From Polynucleobacter sp. TSB-Sco08W16 (GTDB lineage: Bacteria > Pseudomonadota > Gammaproteobacteria > Burkholderiales > Burkholderiaceae), in NCBI RefSeq assembly GCF_018687455.1, contig NZ_CP061291.1:1488001-1552000 (forward strand): a stretch of DNA of 64,000 bases. Reading direction: 5' to 3'. Below are positions 16,917 to 26,087 of this stretch, in pieces. The notes under the pieces were generated by a model. That model saw only the letters and a list, made by a program, of their open reading frames with translations, was not told where the DNA came from and did not search any database. Both the position numbers and the translations under genes were made by a program. Every line of letters begins with the position of its first letter. Position 1 is the stretch's first letter.

Positions 16917-16956
16917 AAAAAGCAAAAACCCGCTGCGTTTCACCGTCAGCGGGTTT
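16917..16956 (-). terminator. intrinsic terminator between rpsU and yqeY
   Basis: Minus strand: stem AAACCCGCTG / CAGCGGGTTT (10 bp) with an 11-nt loop, followed by TTTTTGCTTTTT-type sequence. It follows rpsU inside the rpsU-yqeY-dnaG-rpoD operon, so it probably lowers downstream transcription so that S21 is made in excess over primase and sigma factor. Confidence 0.85.
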
Positions 16957-16991
16957 CAAAGCTTCTCGGTGAAGAGAGCTTTTAAATTCTA

Positions 16992-17204
16992 TTAGTAAAG
17001 CTTCTTAGGCAACATTTGGCTACGAATACGCTTGTAATGGCGTTTAGCAGCAGCGGCCTTCTTACGCTTACGTTCAGCTGTTGGCTTCTCGTAGAACTCG
17101 CGAGCACGCAAGTCGGTTAAAAGACCATTTTTTTCAATGGTGCGCTTGAAACGGCGCAATGCCACTTCAAATGGTTCGTTTTCACGGAGGCGGACTGTAG
17201 TCAT
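16992..17204 (-). CDS. rpsU: 30S ribosomal protein S21
   Basis: 70 residues, full length. The basic sequence ([18 protein letters not shown] near the start, [19 protein letters not shown] towards the end) is the S21 signature. S21 sits on the 30S platform and aids initiation by helping mRNA pairing with 16S rRNA. First gene of the macromolecular synthesis operon; its transcript meets the terminator at 16917-16956. Divergent from tsaD with 77 bp between starts. Confidence 0.96.
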   Translation of the reverse strand: MTTVRLRENEPFEVALRRFKRTIEKNGLLTDLRAREFYEKPTAERKRKKAAAAKRHYKRIRSQMLPKKLY

Positions 17205-17257
17205 ACTTATTTAACTCGTATATGCTCGATAAATATCGAAAAATTAACTGAATTGCG

Positions 17258-17263
17258 ATTCTA
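17258..17263 (-). promoter_or_regulatory. candidate rpsU -10 element
   Basis: TAGAAT on the minus strand about 54 bp before the rpsU start. Between it and the gene lies TCGATA-AA-TATCGA (17226-17239), a 6-bp inverted repeat that would be in the 5' leader. No good -35 is visible. Confidence 0.35.
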
Positions 17264-17281
17264 GCACGGCAAAGCAAAAAA

Positions 17282-18355
17282 ATGATTGTTTTAGGAATAG
17301 AAACTTCTTGTGATGAAACTGGGGTGGCTTTATACAACACAGCCCCCTGGGAAGACGGCAAACCCGCATTCCAGGGCATCCTGGGCCAGGGTTTGCACTC
17401 CCAAATCGCCATGCACCGGGATTATGGGGGAGTTGTCCCAGAGTTGGCCTCAAGAGACCATATTCGTCGTGTTTTACCCCTTTTAGACCAATCCCTAGCC
17501 CAATCTGGCCTCACATTAGCGGATATTGATGCCGTTGCCTTCACTCAGGGCCCTGGCCTAGCTGGCGCCCTCCTCGTTGGTAGCGCTTTTGCCAAATCAT
17601 TAGCCCAGGGCCTTCATTTACCCTCCATTGGAGTGCACCATCTCGAAGGGCACCTACTTTCCCCGCTTTTAGGTCAAACTGCCCCTCAATTTCCCTTTAT
17701 TGCCCTTTTAGTCTCTGGCGGTCACACCCAACTCATGAAAGTCTCTGGGATTGGCCAATACGAACTATTGGGAGAGTCTTTGGACGATGCTGCTGGCGAA
17801 GCCTTTGATAAAACTGCCAAGTTATTGGGTCTTGACTACCCAGGTGGCGCAGCGATTTCTAAATTGGCAGAACAAGGTCGCGTCGGAATATTCGATTTGC
17901 CCAAACCCATGCTGCACTCAGGCGACTTGGATTTCTCTTTCTCGGGTTTAAAAACCGCCGTTCTCAATCAAGTCAAAAAGTTTGCAGAGAAAAATATTGT
18001 TGACCCGTCCGAAGTGGCGCAATTTCATGCAGACCTGGCTAGAAGTTTTGTCGATGCCATTGTTGCGGTCTTAGTCAGCAAGTCTGAAAAAGCGCTCAAG
18101 CAAACTGGCTGTAAACATTTAGTTCTTGCTGGTGGTGTTGGTGCTAATTTGCAATTGCGCAGCGCCCTCAATGAAAAAGCAAAGAAGAATGGATTTGAAG
18201 TGCATTACCCACCCCTCGAGTTATGTACGGATAACGGCGTGATGATTGCATTTGCTGGGGCACTCAGAATGCTTGCCAAAAATAATGGCTCCACAACTTC
18301 TGGAGCCTTTGACATCAAACCCCGCTGGGATTTGCAGAGCAATAACTTGGTCTAG
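17282..18355 (+). CDS. tsaD: tRNA threonylcarbamoyladenosine transferase subunit
   Basis: 357 residues. TsaD transfers the threonylcarbamoyl group to A37 of tRNAs that read ANN codons, with TsaB and TsaE. Visible are the N-terminal [11 protein letters not shown], metal histidines H120 and H124 in VHHLEGHL, the LVSGGHTQ loop, the [10 protein letters not shown] loop and the metal aspartate D317 in LCTDNGV. The ribosome-binding site is weak. It ends 6 bp before the convergent folE2 stop. The neighbouring tRNA-Ile2 would itself be a substrate class for this modification. Confidence 0.95.
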   Translation: MIVLGIETSCDETGVALYNTAPWEDGKPAFQGILGQGLHSQIAMHRDYGGVVPELASRDHIRRVLPLLDQSLAQSGLTLADIDAVAFTQGPGLAGALLVGSAFAKSLAQGLHLPSIGVHHLEGHLLSPLLGQTAPQFPFIALLVSGGHTQLMKVSGIGQYELLGESLDDAAGEAFDKTAKLLGLDYPGGAAISKLAEQGRVGIFDLPKPMLHSGDLDFSFSGLKTAVLNQVKKFAEKNIVDPSEVAQFHADLARSFVDAIVAVLVSKSEKALKQTGCKHLVLAGGVGANLQLRSALNEKAKKNGFEVHYPPLELCTDNGVMIAFAGALRMLAKNNGSTTSGAFDIKPRWDLQSNNLV

Positions 18356-18361
18356 CCAGCC

Positions 18362-19189
18362 TTACTTCTTGTGGCTGATACGCGCAAATGCACTGTGATT
18401 GTGGATGGATTCAAAATTCTCAGCTTCAACCACAAAAGACTGGATGCGCTGATCCGCCTTGAGGTTGCCAGCTACATCGCGCACTAAATCTTCTACGAAC
18501 TTAGGATTGCTGTAAGAATGCTCAGTGACCCACTTCTCGTCAGGGCGCTTCAGTAAACCCCATAACTCACTAGAGGCTTCGCTCTCTGCAGCGGTAACCA
18601 GGTCTTCCACTGTCATTTGTGTTTTGTCATCAAGCGTGACTGTCATCGTGACATGAGAGCGTTGATTGTGCGCACCAAATTCAGAAATTTCTTTGGAGCA
18701 AGGGCACAAACTCATCACCGGCACTTGTGCACGCAAAGTGAGTTCAATATCAGCAGCACCATTTGCGTTTTGCTTGCCTGTTGCCATCCAAGTCACTTCG
18801 TAATCCATCAAGCTCTCCACACCAGATACTGGCGCTGCTTTTTTCACGAAGTGGGTATAAGTAAATTGCACATGACCTTCTTTAGCATCGAGCAAAGGCA
18901 ACATCTCACGTACCAAGGCAACTACCGTTGTACTGTCAACTGCAGCATCTTGCTTTTGTAGGAGCGCCATGAAACGGGACATATGGGTACCCTTCACATG
19001 CGCAGGCAATGCCACGTCCATCTCGAAAGTGCCAACGGATGGAAAGTTTCCTGTTTTACTGCGAATCGTCAGCGGATGACGTACTCCGCGAATGCCGACT
19101 TGCTCAATTGGCAATGCGCGCTCATCCAGAGTGGACTGCACGTCAGGCATTGCGCTGGCTTTGAGAAAGGCGGGGTTCATATCATTCAT
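18362..19189 (-). CDS. folE2: GTP cyclohydrolase FolE2 (type IB)
   Basis: 275 residues from the ATG at 19189; a TTG-led extension of six codons is less likely. FolE2 makes 7,8-dihydroneopterin triphosphate from GTP, the first step to folate, and can use metals other than zinc. The MSLCPCSKEISEFGAHNQRS motif (C162, C164 and the following His) and NPKFVEDLVRD near the end are diagnostic. The product is two steps before FolB, which is encoded at 2.7 kb. It lies 25 bp after dxs on the same strand. Type IB replaces or backs up FolE in many bacteria; no folE is in this window. Confidence 0.93.
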   Translation of the reverse strand: MNDMNPAFLKASAMPDVQSTLDERALPIEQVGIRGVRHPLTIRSKTGNFPSVGTFEMDVALPAHVKGTHMSRFMALLQKQDAAVDSTTVVALVREMLPLLDAKEGHVQFTYTHFVKKAAPVSGVESLMDYEVTWMATGKQNANGAADIELTLRAQVPVMSLCPCSKEISEFGAHNQRSHVTMTVTLDDKTQMTVEDLVTAAESEASSELWGLLKRPDEKWVTEHSYSNPKFVEDLVRDVAGNLKADQRIQSFVVEAENFESIHNHSAFARISHKK

Positions 19190-19214
19190 GGCTCTATTTT
19201 CAAGCAAAACGGGC

Positions 19215-21116
19215 TTATTTGCCCGAAATCACTGAATTTGCTATCAACACAGCAGGAAAACGCTGCTGAATGGAGTTTGCAATGCCTTCTACATCAAGGC
19301 CGCACTTGGTCATGAGCAGCTGGTAATCGCCATGCTCGATAAACTGATCTGGAAGGCCTAGCTGCAATAGGGGCTTATTAATTCCCAGATTGGAAAGCGC
19401 CTCAAGACAGGCGCTACCAGCGCCACCCGCAATAGCACCATCTTCAATAGTTACCAAATAATCGTGATTTTCAGCCAATGATTTGATGAGATCAATATCG
19501 AGTGGTTTTACAAAACGCATATTGGCGACTGTTGCATCAATTCCCTCGGCAACTTCTAGAGCGGGATACAACAAAGTACCAAATGCCAAAATGGCTACAC
19601 GCTGTCCAACAGGTGCGTTGGATTTACGACGAATCTCACCCTTGCCTAATGGTAATGTGCGCAGCTCAGTCGAAGGAGTGGTGCCAACACCAGAACCCCG
19701 TGGGTAGCGCACTGCACTAGGATGCGGCTGATGAAATGCCGTGGTTAATAAATCGCGCAACTCTGCCTCATCTGCTGGCGTCATCACCAACATATTTGGA
19801 ATGCACCGCAAGAATGGAATGTCATACGCACCGGCATGGGTTGCACCATCAGCACCAACTAAACCAGCGCGATCAAGTGCGAACAAGACTGGCAAGTCCT
19901 GCAAGGCCACATCGTGAATCAGTTGATCGTAAGCACGTTGTAAGAAGGTAGAGTAAATCGCTACCACCGGCTTCATACCTTCACATGCCATTCCTGCAGC
20001 AAATGTCACCGCGTGCTGTTCTGCAATACCAACGTCGTAATAGCGTTTCGGAAAATTTTTCTCAAATTCCACCAAACCTGAACCTTCGCGCATCGCCGGA
20101 GTAATCCCCACCAACAAAGGATCAGCATGCGCCATATCGCAAAGCCACTCACCAAATACTTGTGTGAAGGTTTTCTTGCTGGCAGCTACTTTCTTAACCC
20201 CTTCTTCAGGGTTGAATTTGCTGGGTCCGTGATAAAGCACTGGATCAGCCTCAGCTAACTCATAGCCTTGACCTTTTTTAGTCACTACATGCAAGAACTG
20301 GGGGCCGCGCCCTTCAAGCGCTAAACGGCGCACGTTCTGCAGCATTGGAATTAAAGCATCTAAATCATGGCCATCAATCGGACCGAAGTAATTAAATCCA
20401 AACTCTTGGAAGATGGTGGATGGAGAAACCATCCCTTTGGCATGATCTTCTAGGCGTTTTGCAAATTCTCTTAAGGGAGGCGCAATAGATAGAACGCTAT
20501 CAATACCCTTTTTAGTCGCAGAATAAATATTGCCACTGAGCAATCTCGCCAAATGGCGATTGAGCGCGCCCACAGCTGGAGAGATCGACATATCGTTGTC
20601 ATTTAATATGACCACCAATGGTAAGTCGTCATAAACACCAGCGTTGTTCATAGCCTCAAAAGCCATGCCGCCCGTCATTGCGCTATCGCCAATCACTGCA
20701 ACAGCTACTTGCCGCTCACCCTTGGTTTGGAATGCGCGCGCCATACCCATCGCCGCAGAAATGCTCGTCGACGAATGCCCGGTACCAAAGGCATCAAACT
20801 CGCTCTCACCCCGATGCGGGAACCCTGAAAGACCCTTGAACTGACGCAGTGTATGCATGCGCTCACGACGGCCAGTCAAAATTTTGTGAGGATAACTTTG
20901 ATGTCCTACATCCCACACGATGCGATCGCGGGGGGTGTCAAAGATGTAATGCAAGGCAATGGATAGCTCGACCGTTCCCAAATTAGAGGAAAGGTGACCC
21001 CCAGTCTTAGATACCGAATCCAAAACAAATTGACGTAATTCATCAGCAAGCTCGGGTAGTTCTTCGCGAGAAAGTTTTTTGAGGTCGTCGGGAGAGTTAA
21101 CGGAATGTAAAGTCAT
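19215..21116 (-). CDS. dxs: 1-deoxy-D-xylulose-5-phosphate synthase
   Basis: 633 residues, standard length. Dxs condenses pyruvate and glyceraldehyde-3-phosphate with thiamine diphosphate, opening the MEP isoprenoid route. Present are the cofactor-binding [18 protein letters not shown] segment, the YHGPSKFN loop and the [12 protein letters not shown] motif at the start of the second domain, with a transketolase-type C-terminal domain. It is 15 bp downstream of ispA, in the common order xseB-ispA-dxs. The later MEP gene ispH lies at 52-53 kb. Confidence 0.96.
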   Translation of the reverse strand: MTLHSVNSPDDLKKLSREELPELADELRQFVLDSVSKTGGHLSSNLGTVELSIALHYIFDTPRDRIVWDVGHQSYPHKILTGRRERMHTLRQFKGLSGFPHRGESEFDAFGTGHSSTSISAAMGMARAFQTKGERQVAVAVIGDSAMTGGMAFEAMNNAGVYDDLPLVVILNDNDMSISPAVGALNRHLARLLSGNIYSATKKGIDSVLSIAPPLREFAKRLEDHAKGMVSPSTIFQEFGFNYFGPIDGHDLDALIPMLQNVRRLALEGRGPQFLHVVTKKGQGYELAEADPVLYHGPSKFNPEEGVKKVAASKKTFTQVFGEWLCDMAHADPLLVGITPAMREGSGLVEFEKNFPKRYYDVGIAEQHAVTFAAGMACEGMKPVVAIYSTFLQRAYDQLIHDVALQDLPVLFALDRAGLVGADGATHAGAYDIPFLRCIPNMLVMTPADEAELRDLLTTAFHQPHPSAVRYPRGSGVGTTPSTELRTLPLGKGEIRRKSNAPVGQRVAILAFGTLLYPALEVAEGIDATVANMRFVKPLDIDLIKSLAENHDYLVTIEDGAIAGGAGSACLEALSNLGINKPLLQLGLPDQFIEHGDYQLLMTKCGLDVEGIANSIQQRFPAVLIANSVISGK

Positions 21117-21131
21117 TGCATCTAATTTTGT

Positions 21132-22028
21132 TTATTTACCTCTATTGACTACCAATAGAGCTAAATCTTTTAAGGCTTGTGCTTTGCTACCAAAACCATC
21201 CAAGCTAGTGATGGCGGTTTCTTGTAACTCCTTAGCCTGTTTCTGTGCATAGTCTAAACCCATCAAGGTGACATAGGTCGGCTTATTGGCTGCAGCGTCT
21301 TTACCAGCGGTTTTTCCAAGCGTTTGGCTATCCGCGGTGGCATCAAGCACATCATCCACAATCTGGAAAGCCAGACCCAGTGCTTGGGAATAATTTGCAA
21401 GCTGTGTCATTTGAGTGAAGTCAAGTTGTGCAGCAATGCCGCCCATCTCTACTGCACATGAAAGCAAGGCCCCCGTCTTCATGGCATGCATTTGCTTTAA
21501 GCCTACTAAATCCAGTTTCTTGCCGACACTTTCTAAATCAATCGCTTGACCGCCCGCCATACCGCGCGAGCCAGAGGCTGCAGCTAAAGCGCTGATCATG
21601 CGCAAACGATGAGTGGCATCGATATTGGCATTGGCCAGAATTTCAAAAGCACGCGTTTGTAATGCATCGCCAACGAGCAAAGCGGTTGCTTCATCAAATG
21701 CTTTGTGAACAGTAGGTCTGCCACGGCGCAAGTCATCATCATCCATGCAGGGCAAATCATCGTGCACCAATGAATAAGCATGAATACATTCAATCGCGAC
21801 AGCAGCCGCATCTAATGCTTCAACACTTTCTTTGCCCTTACTCAATTGACCTGCGGCATAAACCAATAAAGGACGAATACGTTTGCCTCCACCTTGAGCT
21901 GAATAGCGCATGGCTTCGTGCAGGCGATGGGGCGTTGTTTGTGCAGAATCAAGCAAACGATCTAAGGCAGATTCAGCTCGCTCAGAGTGAGTGGCAAGCC
22001 ACTCCTGAAATTGAAAAGCGGCGGTCAA
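21132..22028 (-). CDS. ispA: farnesyl diphosphate synthase (polyprenyl synthetase)
   Basis: 298 residues. Both aspartate-rich motifs are present: DDLPCMDDDD with D90/D91/D96 and the second, D225-D226-V-L-D229. The short bacterial first motif (DDxxCMD) fits geranyl/farnesyl synthases that join DMAPP and IPP. The start is TTG, directly after the TAA of xseB, with GAGG 5 nt upstream; no closer ATG exists before residue 40, so TTG is the best start. Middle gene of xseB-ispA-dxs. Confidence 0.94.
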   Translation of the reverse strand: MTAAFQFQEWLATHSERAESALDRLLDSAQTTPHRLHEAMRYSAQGGGKRIRPLLVYAAGQLSKGKESVEALDAAAVAIECIHAYSLVHDDLPCMDDDDLRRGRPTVHKAFDEATALLVGDALQTRAFEILANANIDATHRLRMISALAAASGSRGMAGGQAIDLESVGKKLDLVGLKQMHAMKTGALLSCAVEMGGIAAQLDFTQMTQLANYSQALGLAFQIVDDVLDATADSQTLGKTAGKDAAANKPTYVTLMGLDYAQKQAKELQETAITSLDGFGSKAQALKDLALLVVNRGK

Positions 22029-22262
22029 TTAAGCCTCGAATACCCGAACTTGTTGCTCTACTTGTGCAAGAACACCTTGGCAATGTTTGAGCAAAGCGGC
22101 CCCACGCTGATAAGCCAGAAGGGTCTCTTCTAAAGAGAATTTGCCTGACTCCATGTCAGAAATCAGCTTTTCAAGCTCTTTTACCGCTTGCTCATAGCGA
22201 AGATCTGGGTCGATTTGGACCTCAAGGCCTGGTTTTTGACTCTCTGACTTCTTGGCTGGCAT
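22029..22262 (-). CDS. xseB: exodeoxyribonuclease VII small subunit
   Basis: 77 residues. XseB is the small helical subunit that, in several copies, joins XseA in the single-strand nuclease. The RYEQAVKELEKLISDMESGK and SLEETLLAYQRGAALLKHC stretches form the known helical hairpin. ATG at 22262 has AAGGAA 7 nt upstream; a TTG two codons further upstream is less likely. First gene of the xseB-ispA-dxs(-folE2) row. Confidence 0.94.
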   Translation of the reverse strand: MPAKKSESQKPGLEVQIDPDLRYEQAVKELEKLISDMESGKFSLEETLLAYQRGAALLKHCQGVLAQVEQQVRVFEA

Positions 22263-22330
22263 AAGCAATTTCCTTGGTATTTCTCGGACGGATAACCCTA
22301 TATATTAAAGCGAGAAGCCCCTTGGATGGG

Positions 22331-22336
22331 TATAAT
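22331..22336 (+). promoter_or_regulatory. candidate -10 element upstream of the Rieske gene
   Basis: TATAAT in the divergent gap between xseB and the Rieske gene. No good -35 at 16-18 bp. A small hairpin (AGC-TTCG-GCT, about 22392-22401) follows in the 5' leader. Confidence 0.35.
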
Positions 22337-22423
22337 TCACCCCTTCCTTTCCAATATCGATCCGTCGATGGTTGGATTGGTTATTCCGCTTAGCTTCGGC
22401 TGACGTTTTCGGGGGTGGGGAGA

Positions 22424-23530
22424 ATGACTAATCTGGCTACCGCGCAGAAGCTTGCGCCGTCCAATCTACAACTGCCGGTTTCGGCATATTTTGACGCTGA
22501 CTTGTATCAGCGGGAAATTGAACTGCTTTTTAAGCAGGGACCTGGCTATGTTGGCCACGAACTCATGGTGCCTGAAATTGGCTCCTATCAAACTATTAGT
22601 GCAGAAAACGAAGGTCGCATCCTGGTTCGCAACAACGAGGGTGTTGAACTGCTTTCTAATGTGTGCCGTCATCGCCAAGCATTAATGCTGAACGGCAAAG
22701 GTAAGGCTGACAATATTGTTTGTCCACTCCATCGCTGGACTTATGACTTGGGCGGCAACCTACTAGGTGCACCACACTTTGAAGACAAGCCCTGTCTCAA
22801 TCTAGGAAAGTCGCCCTTACAGAATTGGCAAGGTCTCTTATTTGAAGGGCCGCGCGATGTCCGCAGTGATCTCGCGAAACTTGGCGTAGCTGACGATCTC
22901 AAATTTGACGGTTATGTACTTGACCATGTTGAAGTACATGACTGCAACTACAACTGGAAAACCTTTATCGAGGTTTATCTCGAGGATTACCACGTAGTAC
23001 CTTTTCACCCTGGCTTGGGCAAGTTTGTTTCTTGCGAAGACTTGCATTGGGAATTCGGTGATTGGCACAGTGTTCAAACCGTGGGCATCCATAAAGATTT
23101 GCGTACGCCAGGCTCTCCAACCTATCGCCATTGGCATGAGGCAGTTCTCCGTCAATTTGACGGCAAAACCCCACGCCACGGTGCTATCTGGCTCACCTAT
23201 TACCCTAATGTGATGGTGGAGTGGTATCCAGGCGTTCTCTGCGTATCGACTTTGCACCCCATGGGTGTGAATAAGACTCGCAATATTGTCGAGTTCTACT
23301 ACCCAGAAGAAATTGCCTTATTCGAGCGTGAATTCGTAGAAGCAGAACGTGCTGCTTATATGGAAACCTGTATCGAAGATGATGAAATTGGCGAACGCAT
23401 GGATCAAGGTAGAGCGGCTTTATATGCACGCGGAATTAATGAAGTTGGGCCTTACCAAAGTCCAATGGAAGATGGCATGCAACATTTCCATGAATGGTAC
23501 CGTCGCGTCATGAACTTTCAGGGCGCATAA
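22424..23530 (+). CDS. Rieske non-heme iron oxygenase, alpha-subunit type
   Basis: 368 residues. The Rieske [2Fe-2S] ligands are C81-x-H83 and C100-x2-H103 (CRHR, CPLHRW). The mononuclear iron site is visible as the EDYHVVPFHPG motif with H200 and H205. Such oxygenases hydroxylate or demethylate aromatic or amine substrates and need a reductase, which is not encoded next to it. I took the ATG at 22424 with GGGGAG close upstream; a GTG three codons earlier is possible. The sseA gene follows 54 bp later. Substrate unknown. Confidence 0.85.
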   Translation: MTNLATAQKLAPSNLQLPVSAYFDADLYQREIELLFKQGPGYVGHELMVPEIGSYQTISAENEGRILVRNNEGVELLSNVCRHRQALMLNGKGKADNIVCPLHRWTYDLGGNLLGAPHFEDKPCLNLGKSPLQNWQGLLFEGPRDVRSDLAKLGVADDLKFDGYVLDHVEVHDCNYNWKTFIEVYLEDYHVVPFHPGLGKFVSCEDLHWEFGDWHSVQTVGIHKDLRTPGSPTYRHWHEAVLRQFDGKTPRHGAIWLTYYPNVMVEWYPGVLCVSTLHPMGVNKTRNIVEFYYPEEIALFEREFVEAERAAYMETCIEDDEIGERMDQGRAALYARGINEVGPYQSPMEDGMQHFHEWYRRVMNFQGA

Positions 23531-23584
23531 TCTAAAAAGTAGCGCGCCTTTTAGCTCTCTTCGCCACCAATAATAGGAAGCATC

Positions 23585-24415
23585 ATGACTCCTCTAATTA
23601 CCGCAAACCAGTTAGAAAAAATCATCAATAGTGGCGAGAATGTGTTGCTCTGTGATTGCCGCTTTGATTTGGTCGATCCACAGGCGGGTAAAAAAGCATA
23701 TGAAGAGAATCACATTCCTGGGGCCATTTATGTCGATCTCGATCACGACATGTCCGGCAATAAAACGGGCACCAACGGTAGACATCCTTTACCCACCCCG
23801 GATGCGTGGGCACAAACCAAAACTCGCCTAGGCATCAGTCCAAATACCTTAGTAGTGGCATATGACAAGCAAGGCTCAGTCTATGCAAGTCGTCTTTGGT
23901 GGATGCTCAAAGCCACTGGACATGCCAATGTACAGGTCCTAGATGGGGGCCTAGATGCCTGGAATGGCCCAATGGGCAACGTAGCACGTAAACCAACGCC
24001 CGCCTCTCAAGCTATTGATCCAAGACCTTATGTGGGACTTGTCTTGGTTGATGAAGTTGTTAGTAATTTGCAAACTCAGAAAAATACTGTCATCGATGCA
24101 CGCGCCAATGATCGCTTTCATGGTCAGAATGAAACTTTGGATCCCGTTGGTGGACATATACCAGGCGCGATCAATCGCTTCTTTAAAGGCAATTTATCTG
24201 CGACTGCGTTCAAACCAGCAGAACAACTCTTTAAAGACTTTGTTGAATTGCTTGGACCAATCAAGCCATCAGAAGTCATTCACCAGTGTGGTTCAGGTGT
24301 AACAGCTTGCCACAATCTTTTAGCAATGGAAGTTGCTGGACTTAAAGGTTCCCGATTGTATGCAGGCAGCTGGAGTGAATGGTGTGCTGATTCCAGCAGG
24401 CCGATTGAGCTTTAA
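23585..24415 (+). CDS. sseA: 3-mercaptopyruvate/thiosulfate sulfurtransferase
   Basis: 276 residues, two rhodanese domains. The catalytic loop is CGSGVTA with C235 in the C-terminal domain; the CG(S/T)G(V/I)TA loop is the 3-mercaptopyruvate type rather than the CRKG-type loop of thiosulfate rhodanese. It moves sulfur from mercaptopyruvate to thiols or cyanide. AGGAAG precedes the ATG. Its TAA shares bases with the stop of the convergent ZIP gene (see 24412-24415). It may be co-transcribed with the Rieske gene. Confidence 0.88.
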   Translation: MTPLITANQLEKIINSGENVLLCDCRFDLVDPQAGKKAYEENHIPGAIYVDLDHDMSGNKTGTNGRHPLPTPDAWAQTKTRLGISPNTLVVAYDKQGSVYASRLWWMLKATGHANVQVLDGGLDAWNGPMGNVARKPTPASQAIDPRPYVGLVLVDEVVSNLQTQKNTVIDARANDRFHGQNETLDPVGGHIPGAINRFFKGNLSATAFKPAEQLFKDFVELLGPIKPSEVIHQCGSGVTACHNLLAMEVAGLKGSRLYAGSWSEWCADSSRPIEL

Positions 24416-25185
24416 TGCAGCAGCGATAACAGCAGTACAAACCCAACGCCGCACGCAATCAATACTGTTTGACGTAAAGACTCTGCCCAATGAGGACGGC
24501 GATGCATCTGTGGGATCAAATCGCTTACCGCAATATAGATAAAACTACTTGAAGCAATCACGAGCAAGTAAGGCATTGCTGCATGCGCGCGCTCTAAGAA
24601 GAAATACGCTAATACCCCGCCGGCCACTGCAGATAAGCCGCAAATCAAGTTGTAGAGCAAGGCACGGGTACGTGAGAAGCCGGCATTGAGTAAGACAATG
24701 AAATCCCCAATCTCTTGCGGAATCTCATGGGCAATGATCGCAATAGCTGTGAAGATACCGACTTGGTAGTCGGCCATAAAAGCAGCAGCAATCAAGATGC
24801 CATCCACAAAGTTGTGAATGCCATCACCAACCAAAATCATCCAACCACTACGCCCTGCATTTTCAGCATCATGGCCGTGATGATGATGATGGCCATCACC
24901 CTCGTGGTGATGGTCGTGACGCAATAAAGCAATCTTTTCTAACAAGAAGAAACCAAGCAAGCCGGCTAACAAAGTAGCGAACAAGTACTGAGGATTAGTC
25001 CCTTGAATATTGAACGCTTCTGGAAGGGAGTGCAACAACGCAGTAGCTAGCAAAATGCCAACAGAAAGGCTGACCATATTGTTGATCATGCGAGAAAGCA
25101 GAGTCACGGAGCAACTGGCGGCAATTAAGACGCTAGTGACTCCTGCCGCCGCAGTAATTAATACGATGCTCTCTAAAACGCTCAC
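24412..25185 (-). CDS. ZIP family metal transporter
   Basis: 257 residues, about eight membrane segments. A histidine-rich cytoplasmic loop lies at residues 90-105 and binds metal in the family. The metal-path motifs are HNFVDG (H124, N125, D128) and HEIPQEIGD (H153, E154, E158). ZIP proteins import zinc, iron or manganese into the cytoplasm. The start is GTG with GGAG 11 nt upstream. It follows the hydrolase gene on the same strand by 3 bp. Metal specificity cannot be told from sequence alone. Confidence 0.88.
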   Translation of the reverse strand: MSVLESIVLITAAAGVTSVLIAASCSVTLLSRMINNMVSLSVGILLATALLHSLPEAFNIQGTNPQYLFATLLAGLLGFFLLEKIALLRHDHHHEGDGHHHHHGHDAENAGRSGWMILVGDGIHNFVDGILIAAAFMADYQVGIFTAIAIIAHEIPQEIGDFIVLLNAGFSRTRALLYNLICGLSAVAGGVLAYFFLERAHAAMPYLLVIASSSFIYIAVSDLIPQMHRRPHWAESLRQTVLIACGVGFVLLLSLLH

Positions 25186-25188
25186 TAT

Positions 25189-26064
25189 TTAGACCACTCC
25201 GTTTTTCTTAAACCAAGCGAGACACTTTTCCCAACCATCTTTGGCGGGACCCTCGCGATAGCTGGCGCGATAGTCCGCATGAAAAGCATGGGGTGTATCG
25301 GGATAGACCTCAATTATGGAAGACTTGGCCGCAGGGTTTTTAGATGCCGCCTGTGCAAGCGCTGCGCGCATTTGCTCGACACTCTCCAAAGAAATACCGG
25401 TATCGGCGCCGCCATATAAACCTAGGACTGGTGCCTTTAACTCTGCTGCAATTTCTACCGGATGACGCGGATTACCTTCAGTTTTCTCACCAACCAAGCG
25501 GCCATACCAAGCAACACCTGCTTTGACCTGCGGTAAGGTTGCAGATAGCCAAGTAATGCGACCACCCCAACAAAAACCAGTTACCCCTACCCGTTTTAAA
25601 TCACCCCCATTCTTGCCGGCCCATACCAAAGCGGCTTGTAAATCATTTATCACTTGAGTATCTGGAGTCTTAGCAACAATATTCGTCTGAATTTCAGCGA
25701 TAGTGCCGTAAGCATTCGGATCGCCTGCGCGAGTAAAAAATTCTGGGGCAATAGCAAGATATCCTAACTTTGCAAAACGTCGCGTGACATCAGCAATGTA
25801 CTCATGCACACCAAAGATCTCACTTACCACAATGATGATCGGCAAATTACCTTTGGCATTTTCTGGGCGAGAGACATAAGCAGGCAACTGAAAACTGCCT
25901 ACTGAAATCATTTGCTCGCCTGCTTTGAGGCCCTTGAAATCGGTTTCAATGGCAGCGGCCATCACCGGGTCAGAGGCGGCGACAAAACCAACACCCATCC
26001 CAGCAACCCCAATGACTGAAGTCTTCATAAAATTTCTTCTGCCGTTTTGCGTTGTATCGTTCAT
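25189..26064 (-). CDS. dienelactone hydrolase family protein with TAT signal
   Basis: 291 residues. The N-terminus has a twin-arginine motif (GRRNFMKTS, residues 8-16) and a hydrophobic stretch ending near AMAA/A at about residue 38, so it is probably exported folded. The alpha/beta hydrolase triad is C165 in GFCWGGR, D221 and H259, with E82 in VVSEIFG, as in dienelactone hydrolase. Family members cleave dienelactones or related esters; the exported form has an unclear substrate. The ZIP gene follows 3 bp later. Confidence 0.87.
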   Translation of the reverse strand: MNDTTQNGRRNFMKTSVIGVAGMGVGFVAASDPVMAAAIETDFKGLKAGEQMISVGSFQLPAYVSRPENAKGNLPIIIVVSEIFGVHEYIADVTRRFAKLGYLAIAPEFFTRAGDPNAYGTIAEIQTNIVAKTPDTQVINDLQAALVWAGKNGGDLKRVGVTGFCWGGRITWLSATLPQVKAGVAWYGRLVGEKTEGNPRHPVEIAAELKAPVLGLYGGADTGISLESVEQMRAALAQAASKNPAAKSSIIEVYPDTPHAFHADYRASYREGPAKDGWEKCLAWFKKNGVV

Positions 26065-26087
26065 ATTGCTTGTCTCCTAGCTAATTT

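Noticed and set aside
22838..23257. 139-codon minus-strand frame inside the Rieske gene
   Set aside because: Overlaps conserved Rieske and iron-binding motifs on the other strand; no start signal.
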